Shown: piece after piece, positions 1 through 7,749 of the stretch | Position numbering within the stretch: position 1 is the stretch's first letter | Layout: every line of letters begins with the position of its first letter | Assembly (NCBI GenBank): GCA_040265175.1 | Contig: JBDQGY010000012.1 | Coordinates: 1 to 34,758, forward strand | Length of the DNA stretch: 34,758 nt | Direction of reading: 5' to 3' | Source of the DNA: JAAZXR01 sp040265175 | Lineage (GTDB): Bacteria; Myxococcota_A; Polyangia; Nannocystales; Nannocystaceae | Translations under genes and position numbers: made by a program | The notes under the pieces: generated by a model | Database searches by the model: none | Told to the model about the DNA's origin: nothing | What the model saw: only the letters and a program-made list of their open reading frames with translations

Positions 1-108
1 CACATTGACCTCGGCATCGTTGCCGCCGCAGGCTACGAGGAGGAGGGGGAGGGGCAGCGCCAAAATCGCCAGCAACATGGGGGGGGTTGTTCGTCGTTTT
101 CGGCTCAC
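1..108 (-). CDS. pilP: Type IV pilus lipoprotein PilP, N-terminal fragment
   Basis: Only the first 36 codons are inside the window; the gene runs off the left edge. The GTG start overlaps the pilO stop in a GTGA junction, which implies translational coupling. The residues read as a basic start (SRKRRTT), a hydrophobic leucine-rich segment and a lipobox LVAC followed by GGN, so this is a lipoprotein signal. PilP is the inner-membrane-anchored pilot protein that links the PilMNO platform to the PilQ secretin. The identity comes from the signal plus the position directly after pilO; the conserved PilP domain itself is not visible. A second in-frame ATG lies 10 codons downstream (complement of position 78) and could be the real start. 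pilQ is expected next, outside the window. Confidence 0.8.
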   Translation of the reverse strand, partial: MSRKRRTTPPMLLAILALPLPLLLVACGGNDAEVNV

Positions 109-743
109 TTGGAGCCTCCCTTCTTGCTCCTAGTTTTTCCGTCGGAGGTTCTGTTCCCCTTGGAGCGCTCTGATTCGTCGAGGAACCTAAAGGTGCTCGC
201 CATGAACCGAACATCCAGCCCGTTCCCATCCTCGGAAGACTTTTCGATCTTCATCGTGACTCCCTCGATGTTGACGATTTGTTCCATCTGCGAGATGCGT
301 CGAAAGAACTCGCCAAACTGGAGCCACGTCCCTTGGGCGGTAATATCCACAGGCATCTTCGCGTAGAAGTCGAGCTTTTGCTCATCGCTGGGGGTCCAAT
401 TCTCGATGGACACGCCCACAAGGCGGCCTTGCTGCTGGAACTTCCGCATCAGGTGATCGATGGTCGCGGAGCTCAAGGGGAGTTTTCGTTTTTTCTCCTC
501 GAGTTCTTGCTCCATCGCCTTGGCCTCAGCCATCTCCTGCTCAAAGTTCGCGAGCCGCTCCTTCATGCGCGCCAACTCCTTCGACTGTTTGTCGACGTCA
601 AGCGCCGCCTGCTCATTGTCTTTCACCGCGTCTTCGAAGTAGAGGTAGTACCAACCTCCTGCGATCAGCGCGGCGAAGACGGCCCAGATGGCGGCGAGCT
701 GCCATTTCGGACGTGTTGCGAGTTCATCTAATTGATTGGCCAT
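105..743 (-). CDS. pilO: Type IV pilus inner membrane protein PilO
   Basis: A 212-residue protein of the usual PilO size and architecture. It has a short cytoplasmic N-terminus, one membrane segment at about residues 16-36 (AAIWAVFAALIAGGWYYL), a charged heptad-like coiled coil at about 40-95, and a periplasmic domain containing 'FGEFFRRISQMEQIVNIEGV', which resembles the PilO ferredoxin-like fold. PilO pairs with PilN to form the periplasmic alignment complex between the PilM/PilC cytoplasmic platform and PilP/PilQ. It starts 10 bp after the pilN stop and ends overlapping pilP, so it sits inside a tight pilMNOP operon. The C-terminus is unusually basic (GKTRSKKGGSK). Function follows from family and operon order. 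Confidence 0.93.
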   Translation of the reverse strand: MANQLDELATRPKWQLAAIWAVFAALIAGGWYYLYFEDAVKDNEQAALDVDKQSKELARMKERLANFEQEMAEAKAMEQELEEKKRKLPLSSATIDHLMRKFQQQGRLVGVSIENWTPSDEQKLDFYAKMPVDITAQGTWLQFGEFFRRISQMEQIVNIEGVTMKIEKSSEDGNGLDVRFMASTFRFLDESERSKGNRTSDGKTRSKKGGSK

Positions 744-753
744 CGTTCGACTC

Positions 754-1443
754 CTAGTCCCATTGGGTCACTCTCGCAGTGAGTTTGAAAGAGATATAGC
801 GGCGGACCTTCGCGGAGGTCCCTTTTTTGTCTTCGACGAGTTTGTAGTTCGGATGAGAGACTCCCGCGAATCGAGACGAGGCTCGAAGCCGTTTGAGAAA
901 CTCGCTCAAATCGGACGCATCCCTCGCGCCACCCTCGATTTTGAGGATGTTGCCGTTCTCCTCCATGTTCGTAATCCAAACACTCGAGGCGTCCCACATC
1001 GGATTCAACTCCGCGTCGGGATCCGCCGTCGTCACCTTGCGCTGCTCTTCCTCGTTGATGTCCGGGAGCTTGCCCTGGGTGAGCACGTTCATCATCTCAT
1101 TCATGACGTACATCGGGGTACGCTTTTGAGCCTCGAGCTTGGCGATCGCGACCTTGAGCTGCTCGTATCGAGCCTTGACCGCTTGAAGATATTCTTCATC
1201 GATCTGCTCTTTGATCTTTTTGATCTCTTTCTTCATCCGAGCGGCCTCGGCTTTTTTCTTCTGGGTGTCGATCTGTTTTTGATCGAGCGTCCACCACAGA
1301 CCACCTCCGACCAATACCCAGCCCAGAGCGAAGATGCCAAGCACCACAGAACCAGGCGAGGTCTGGGTTTCGACTTTTTTCTTTCCTCCCGAGGCGGTCT
1401 TGCGCCGCTTTCGGTTCGGAGAGAGGTTTACTTTGATCATCAT
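754..1443 (-). CDS. pilN: Type IV pilus inner membrane protein PilN
   Basis: A 229-residue protein. The N-terminus carries IKVNLSPNRKRR, which corresponds to the short cytoplasmic PilN motif (INLLP-type) that docks into PilM. A single membrane segment follows at about residues 33-53 (VVLGIFALGWVLVGGGLWWTL), then a long Lys/Glu-rich coiled coil (about 60-115) and a periplasmic domain. PilN heterodimerises with PilO and couples it to cytoplasmic PilM. The start is a tandem ATG ATG, one base after the pilM stop, so translation is almost certainly coupled. A canonical member of the operon with nothing broken. Confidence 0.93.
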   Translation of the reverse strand: MMIKVNLSPNRKRRKTASGGKKKVETQTSPGSVVLGIFALGWVLVGGGLWWTLDQKQIDTQKKKAEAARMKKEIKKIKEQIDEEYLQAVKARYEQLKVAIAKLEAQKRTPMYVMNEMMNVLTQGKLPDINEEEQRKVTTADPDAELNPMWDASSVWITNMEENGNILKIEGGARDASDLSEFLKRLRASSRFAGVSHPNYKLVEDKKGTSAKVRRYISFKLTARVTQWD

Positions 1444-1444
1444 C

Positions 1445-2497
1445 TCAGCAGTCCCCCACTTTTCTCAGTGCTAGCCCGAAGGCCGCTGAGGCGACGGGCG
1501 CATTTTCTTGTAGGTATTGCATGTCCCATCTGCGTTCATCGATGGTGGTGCGTTCGAATGGGTTCAAGATATGCACCGGGATCCTGGCTCGCTCCTGCAC
1601 CGCTTGCGCGAGCTGCGAGACGAGCGCCGTTCCTCCTGTGAGGAAGATGCGGGAGAGTCGCCCCTCAACGCTGTCGTTGATAAAGAAGTCGATAGAGCGC
1701 TGGAACTCAAGCGCGATCTCTTGTGAGACCTCGGAGATGATCGTCGGCACCTCATGAGGCACGACATCGGAGGTGCCCGGTGCCGAGCCGCCCACCTTGT
1801 ACGCCTCGCCCGCGTCAAAGCTCACGCCGAGTTTTTGCATGATGGCATCGGTGTAGGTGTTACCGCCCTTGGTGATGTCGCGTGTGAAGACGGGCGCTCC
1901 CTCCAACACCACCGAGATACTCGAGTGGATGGCGCCCACGTTGACGAGCCCCACGATCTCTCCCGGCGCGAACCCTACCGCTTGATCGACCGCGTTCTGG
2001 ATGGCGAACGCGGCCGGCTCCACCACCGACGCGTTGAAGCCGGCGTCCCGCACCACGTGGATATACTCGCCCACCATGTCACGCTTGGCAGCCACCAGCA
2101 GCACCTCCATCTGACCATCGGGAGTCTGCTCCACCAGCACCGTGTGGTCCACGAGCACCTCATCACGAGAGAACGGGATGTTTTGCTGAACCTCCCACTC
2201 CATCTGCTCGTCCAGCCCCTCTTCCATAAACGGGATCTTGAGCTTCTTGATGGTCACACCACGACCCGACACCGCCAGCGCGACGTCCGCGCCCTTGAGA
2301 TGAATTCTCGACTTCAACTCTCGCAGCGCGTCGGTGACAGCACCATGATTCATGATGGAGCCATCCACAATTGCCTGCTGCGGCAGGGGCTCGATGCCAA
2401 AGTTCTGGAGGGTGTGTTCGCCACGGCGACTCACCTTGAGTTGGACAAGTTTAATCGCGTGGTGCCCAATATCGATTCCGATGCATTGCTTAGCCAT
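1445..2497 (-). CDS. pilM: Type IV pilus actin-like ATPase PilM
   Basis: A 350-residue protein of normal PilM length. It has the actin/FtsA-type nucleotide-binding fold: phosphate-1 motif GIDIGHHAIK (7-16), second phosphate loop LVNVGAIHSS, and adenosine-binding loop FLTGGTALV near residue 290. PilM is a cytoplasmic ring component that binds the N-terminus of PilN and connects the pilus motor to the envelope complex. It is followed one base later by pilN. A 72-bp gap separates it from the upstream XRE gene; that gap contains a 9-bp perfect stem-loop. The ATG at 2497 fits the family start (MAKQCIGIDIG). Confidence 0.95.
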   Translation of the reverse strand: MAKQCIGIDIGHHAIKLVQLKVSRRGEHTLQNFGIEPLPQQAIVDGSIMNHGAVTDALRELKSRIHLKGADVALAVSGRGVTIKKLKIPFMEEGLDEQMEWEVQQNIPFSRDEVLVDHTVLVEQTPDGQMEVLLVAAKRDMVGEYIHVVRDAGFNASVVEPAAFAIQNAVDQAVGFAPGEIVGLVNVGAIHSSISVVLEGAPVFTRDITKGGNTYTDAIMQKLGVSFDAGEAYKVGGSAPGTSDVVPHEVPTIISEVSQEIALEFQRSIDFFINDSVEGRLSRIFLTGGTALVSQLAQAVQERARIPVHILNPFERTTIDERRWDMQYLQENAPVASAAFGLALRKVGDC

Positions 2498-2549
2498 GAC
2501 GCACCTCTTTCGCTCCGGACGCCATTATCGCGCCGGGAGAATCTGCGTG

Positions 2550-2571
2550 GAGCCAGCGGTGTCGCTGGCTC
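2550..2571 (-). terminator. Stem-loop overlapping the XRE stop codon
   Basis: A perfect 9-bp inverted repeat, GAGCCAGCG and CGCTGGCTC with a 4-nt GTGT loop, spans 2550-2571. It overlaps the stop codon of the XRE gene (2570-2572) and lies 52 bp before pilM. No T-run follows on the minus strand, so it is not a classical intrinsic terminator. It may act as an attenuator or as an mRNA-stability element that sets the ratio of regulator to pilus transcripts. The structure is seen; the role is inferred. Confidence 0.5.
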
Positions 2572-2950
2572 AGTCGTCCATGTCGGGCCAGACCTTGGTC
2601 CGCGCCGACGGGGAGAGGCCCAATGCCTCTAGAATTTTGCGTTTCGTGTCCATCCGACACGGGCAGCCAGCCTCGACCCGGTCCACCGTGAGCGGCGAGA
2701 TCCTGGCGCGCCGCGCCAGCTCGGCTTTGCTCATCATGGCCTCTTGACGGAGCTTTCGAACGTTGTTGGGCTGCTCGCCCGCCCGCGGCTTGGAGGGCGC
2801 TGCCTTTCGACCGCGCTTCGTGTCGCCCCCCGACGAATCCACGCCCGATTCGCTCGGGTCCTGGTCCTCGTTGGGGGAAGGCGCAGCCGAATCGACGTCG
2901 TCCTGGGAGATCTCCAAATCCCCCAGCGCTATGGGATGGGTCGCAGTCAT
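2570..2950 (-). CDS. XRE-family helix-turn-helix regulator upstream of pilM
   Basis: A 126-residue protein in two parts. Residues 1-60 look disordered, first acidic (SESGVDSSGGD) and then basic (RGRKAAPSKPRAGE). Residues about 62-115 form an XRE/Cro-type helix-turn-helix: NVRKLRQEAMMSKAELARRA then ISPLTVDRVEAGC, ending in KILEALGL. The protein would bind DNA as a dimer. It precedes pilMNOP on the same strand with a 72-bp gap, so it is probably co-transcribed and may control this operon or itself. Three 11-bp repeats upstream are candidate sites. The ATG at 2950 is the only start that keeps the full acidic tail. The target is unproven. Confidence 0.85.
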   Translation of the reverse strand: MTATHPIALGDLEISQDDVDSAAPSPNEDQDPSESGVDSSGGDTKRGRKAAPSKPRAGEQPNNVRKLRQEAMMSKAELARRARISPLTVDRVEAGCPCRMDTKRKILEALGLSPSARTKVWPDMDD

Positions 2951-2982
2951 GCGCTCGCGTGGCTAAAAACCGATGCATCTAG

Positions 2983-3011
2983 ATTGTCTGCTTGTCGAGG
3001 GGGGTAGTCAA
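2983..3011 (-). promoter_or_regulatory. Candidate sigma-70 promoter for XRE-pilMNOP
   Basis: On the minus strand TTGACT (3011-3006) is followed, after exactly 17 bp, by GACAAT (2988-2983). This is a 5/6 match at -35 and 4/6 at -10. Transcription would start near 2976, giving a leader of about 26 nt before the ATG at 2950. Prediction by eye only. Confidence 0.4.
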
Positions 3012-3046
3012 CGGGGATTGGCGGCTAAAAGACGCCTAATTGAGTA

Positions 3047-3079
3047 CATTTGATATGCATTTGATAGGTATTTGACGTT
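3047..3079. repeat. Three 11-bp tandem direct repeats upstream of the pil operon
   Basis: CATTTGATATG, CATTTGATAGG and TATTTGACGTT follow each other head to tail, sharing the core ATTTGA at an 11-bp period, one DNA turn. They lie 36-68 bp upstream of the predicted -35 box of the XRE-pilMNOP operon. In-phase repeats at that distance suit an activator that binds one DNA face. The local AT content stands out from the surrounding GC-rich DNA. The binding protein is unknown; the XRE product and the adjacent response regulator are candidates. Confidence 0.5.
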
Positions 3080-3385
3080 CTCGCGGCTGCGTATTGTGCG
3101 CATTTTCTGATAATTCTTTGGGCCAAGTAGCGAGAGTCATGGGGGAATCTTGAGGGGCCCAGCCGTCGGGCCTTCCGTGACATTTCTCTAAGGGAAAGAT
3201 CGTCTGCAACAGCATCCCACGCCGACGCAAGCACCCCAAAAATTCGCGTGAATCTGCCGCTGCATCGTCGCTCGTCCCGCAATTCGCCCCAAAAGCACTC
3301 GACATGTGCGCAGGTTTGGGAAAAAAGCGAACGCTCGATAGCGCCTCGTGCCCCCAGACTGTACGCCCGCGAGGACAATCCCGAC

Positions 3386-4810
3386 TCAGCTCAGGCCGAA
3401 CTCTTTGATCTTGTACAGCAGCGCCCGGTGCGAAAGATCGAGCACCTTTGCGGCGTGGGTGCGATTGCCGTCCGTTTGTTCGAGCGCGCGCAAGATAAGT
3501 TCGCGTTCCAAGGCCCGGCCAGCGCGTTTGACCGACAAATCTCCCGCGCCGAGCGGTACCACGACGACCTCACCGCTCCCTTGTTCCCGACGCCTCACGC
3601 GCTCGGGGAGGTCCTCAAAGGCGATCCGCTGGTCCTCCGCGAGCACCGACGCGTGCTCGATCGCGTTTTCAAGCTCCCGAATATTCCCAGGCCAACCGTA
3701 AGCCACGAGCGCCGCCAATGCGTCTGCAGTGACGCCCTCAATTTCAGTCCCGAGCCGCTTGTTCACGCGCCCGAGGAACTGCTGCACGAGCGGAGCGATA
3801 TCCTCTTTGCGGGCCCGCAGCGGCGGAATGGTCACCTGGAAGACGTTGAGCCGAAAATAGAGGTCTTGGCGAAAGGAGCCCTCCGCGACCATGTCCTCGA
3901 GGGCCCGCGAGGTCGCCGCGATCACCCGAACCTCCACCGATCTCGGCGTGGTCTCCCCGACCCGGCGCACCTCCTCCTCTTGGAGCGCGCGCAAGAGCTT
4001 CACCTGCACCGCAGACGGGAGTTCTCCGATCTCGTCGAGCAGCAAGGTGCCCCCGACCGCCTCCTCAAAGAGCCCTCGCCGGTCACTCGTCGCGTCCGTA
4101 AAGGCGCCTTTTACGTGTCCAAAGAGCTCCGACTCGATCAGCGTGTCAGGGATGGCGCCGCAGTTCACCGCCACGAAAGGGCCCTGGGCCCGCGGGCTGA
4201 GATGGTGAATGGCGCGGCTCGCGAGTTCCTTGCCCACGCCGCTCTCTCCGAGCACGAGCGCCGTCGATTTGAAGCGCGCGACCTTTCGCAAGAGCCTCGC
4301 GACCTCCCTCATTTGAGCGCTGTGCACCAAGAGATCGCCGAGTTCGAGCCGGTCGCTGCCAAGCTCCTCGATGCGGGCCCGCAGCGCCAAATTCTCGCGC
4401 CGCAACCGCTCGCGCTCTTGGGCCTTGCGCACGGTCATCACCACCTCGTCTTGCTTGAAGGGCTTGGAGATATAGTCGTAGGCGCCGCGATTGAGCGCCT
4501 CCATGGCCAGCTCCACTGAGCCAAAGGCGCTCATGACCACGAGCGTGATGTCGGGGAAATCGCGCGCGAGCTGCTGCACCAAGTCAAGCCCGCTCATCCC
4601 AGCCATCCGCACGTCCGTGAGCAGCACGTCCGGCGGCGCCTCCGCGACCATGGCCACCGCGGTATCCCCGTCCTCGGCCTCGCGGACGTCGTAGCCCTCG
4701 CGCTCGAGCACGATCCGCAGCATGTGGCGTACGGGAGCCTCGTCGTCCACGACGAGCACGGTGCCGCCGGGGGCCGATGGCCCCTCCGCTATCGTCGCGA
4801 CCTCGCTCAC
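3386..4810 (-). CDS. NtrC-family sigma-54-dependent response regulator
   Basis: Taken from a GTG at 4810 the protein has 474 residues; a GTG at 4828 is also possible, and longer forms would only add unrelated sequence. The receiver domain (about 17-130) has the VVDDE acidic pair, the phosphoacceptor Asp66 (LLTDVRM) and Lys117 (SKPFK). The AAA+ domain (about 155-390) has Walker A GESGVGKE (188-195), sigma-54 contact loop GAFTDA (235-240, the common D variant of GAFTGA) and Walker B LLLDE (256-260). A Fis-type helix-turn-helix ends the protein (THAAKVLDLSHRALLYKIKE). It would activate sigma-54 promoters after phosphorylation. No histidine kinase is adjacent. Proximity to pilM suggests PilR-like control, but this is not shown. 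Confidence 0.93.
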   Translation of the reverse strand: MSEVATIAEGPSAPGGTVLVVDDEAPVRHMLRIVLEREGYDVREAEDGDTAVAMVAEAPPDVLLTDVRMAGMSGLDLVQQLARDFPDITLVVMSAFGSVELAMEALNRGAYDYISKPFKQDEVVMTVRKAQERERLRRENLALRARIEELGSDRLELGDLLVHSAQMREVARLLRKVARFKSTALVLGESGVGKELASRAIHHLSPRAQGPFVAVNCGAIPDTLIESELFGHVKGAFTDATSDRRGLFEEAVGGTLLLDEIGELPSAVQVKLLRALQEEEVRRVGETTPRSVEVRVIAATSRALEDMVAEGSFRQDLYFRLNVFQVTIPPLRARKEDIAPLVQQFLGRVNKRLGTEIEGVTADALAALVAYGWPGNIRELENAIEHASVLAEDQRIAFEDLPERVRRREQGSGEVVVVPLGAGDLSVKRAGRALERELILRALEQTDGNRTHAAKVLDLSHRALLYKIKEFGLS

Positions 4811-4884
4811 TGTCCGTGAGACTAGCACCGTCGGTACGCAATAGGGAGCCAAGAGCGCCTCGAACACTGCTACCGTTATCCTCC

Positions 4885-5723
4885 GTGGTGCGCGACGTCT
4901 CCAACCTCGACGAGGGTTCCAGCCCCTCGAGCGCCCCCGTGGGGGACGCCGCCCCGTTTTCACTTGGACCCGAAGCGGGGCGTCGCGTATTGATCCTTCA
5001 CGGCCTCACTGGGACTCCGTGGGAGGTACGCCCCGTTGGCCAGCACCTCGCCAGCGCCGGCTACCACTGCACGGGGCCGCTGCTCGGGGGACACGAGTCC
5101 TACGAGCAGCTTGACGCGAGCGCGTGGGGAGACTGGGCCCAAAGCAGTGAGAGGTGGCTCGGACAGTTGACGGCGAGAGAGCCCATCGCGGTGATCGGGT
5201 TCTCCATGGGCGCTCTGCTCGCGCTTCGACTGGCGGCCATCGCCCCAGGGCGCGTCGCCACCGTGGTCTGCATGGGCACCCCGCTCGTGCTGAAGCCCTA
5301 CCAACGATGGGGCATTCGCGCCCTTGGCCACCTCGCCCGCGTCCCTGGACTCGACACGTTGACGGCGAGGATCGCCAAGCCGTCCCGCACAGACTGCAGC
5401 ATCCGAAGTGTCGCCGCCCAATATCCTGGGTTCGATGCGTTTCCGCGCTCGAGCCTCCTTGAACTGCTCCGACTGCAGGCGACCGTGCGCCCTCTGCTCT
5501 CCCAAGTTCGATGCCCCACCATGCTCATCCACGGCCAGCACGACCACAGCGCCCCCGTGAGCAACGTTCAATACGCCGCCTCCCGGTTGACGAGTGCGTC
5601 CACGACGACGAAGGTACTCTCTCGTTCCTTTCATCAGATCGCCTGGGATGTAGACGCAACCGAGTGCGCCACCAGCATCTCGATGTTCATCAAGAGCCAC
5701 TACCCACCGACAGCGACAGCACC

Positions 5724-5727
<4 letters not shown>
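4885..5727 (+). CDS. Alpha/beta hydrolase, monoacylglycerol lipase/carboxylesterase type
   Basis: About 280 residues from a GTG at 4885 (GTG 4888 is adjacent). The first 25 residues look disordered, then the alpha/beta hydrolase fold begins. It has oxyanion-hole motif LILHGLTGTP (36-45), nucleophile elbow GFSMG (Ser107), acid Asp220 in GQHDHSAP and His250 in SFHQIAWD, so the full triad is present. HG(L/F)TGTP and the 'GPLLGGH' segment recall the Est30/bacterial monoglyceride lipase group, which hydrolyses short carboxyl esters and monoacylglycerols. Its stop overlaps the glpK start (ATGA), and this supports a glycerol-releasing role. It starts 74 bp from the divergent NtrC gene, so the two share a promoter region. 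The substrate is inferred. Confidence 0.88.
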
Positions 5728-7252
<1,525 letters not shown>

Positions 7253-7256
<4 letters not shown>

Positions 7257-7729
7257 GCTAGACGTCGAGCTTCGCCGAGAACGCCGGCAAAACTCCCCAC
7301 GGTCACCGCCAGGTCCCGGGGCGATTGACAGCGCCAATGCTCGAGGCTCTCGAGCCCCAAGGATCGCCACTCCACGCCGCGAGCCCCGACTTTTCGAGGG
7401 AGTGAGCGGTCCTCCCCAACCCCAACGAGGGTGCGCCACAGGGGCTGGTGCAGCGGGATCAGCTCCACCACCACCGCCTCCTTGGCGAGCAGCCTCCCGA
7501 TGTCGAGGCTAGCACCCGCCGGACGATCGAAAGAATCCACGATCACCAACCCGGCCAGCGCCGCGTCGATGGTGGGCTCCACCGCCTCCCAGGCCGCCAG
7601 CGTCTCACGCAGGCCGCTCCCCGCCTTCACGCCGTAATGCACCCGCACCGCACCGCGCGTGGCGAGCGGGGTCAAGAGTCCCGCGAGCCACGACTGCACA
7701 GGCGGAGCAGGGAAAAGCCGGTGTTCCAC
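7253..7729 (-). CDS. Hypothetical protein, 158 residues
   Basis: I do not recognise this protein. It begins at a GTG (7729), MEHRLFPAPPVQSWLAGLL, and has no signal peptide or membrane segment. A small hydrophobic strand-turn LAGLVIVDSF near the middle and later VVVELIPLHQPLW suggest an alpha/beta fold. A nucleotide-binding or hydrolase-like role cannot be assigned. Its stop overlaps the glpK stop by 4 bp (tail to tail), and its start is only about 20 bp from the divergent gene at 7750. Two divergent starts that close leave little room for two promoters, so one start may be misplaced. GC and codon use look like the neighbours. Confidence 0.65.
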
Positions 7730-7749
7730 GCTCGGAGAGTCTACAATGA

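Larger units (their letters stand above)
2951..3385. other. 435-bp gene-free region upstream of the XRE-pil operon
   Basis: This stretch separates the NtrC-type regulator from the XRE-pilMNOP operon. It holds the candidate promoter (2983-3011) and the 11-bp direct repeats (3047-3079), and is distinctly AT-richer around 3030-3120. Short open frames on both strands here lack recognisable domains and good initiation signals; I consider them chance. I see no convincing intrinsic terminator after the NtrC gene and no sigma-54 -24/-12 promoter by eye. Confidence 0.6.

Noticed and set aside
736..1641. Plus-strand open frame across pilN and pilM
   Set aside because: The pil genes on the minus strand explain the region fully.
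3025..3378. Small minus-strand open frames between the NtrC and XRE genes
   Set aside because: No domain, no good ribosome binding site, overlap with likely promoter and repeats; composition suggests chance.
3248..4519. Long open frame on the plus strand opposite the NtrC-type regulator
   Set aside because: The minus strand encodes all receiver, AAA+ and helix-turn-helix motifs. The plus translation has no recognisable domain.
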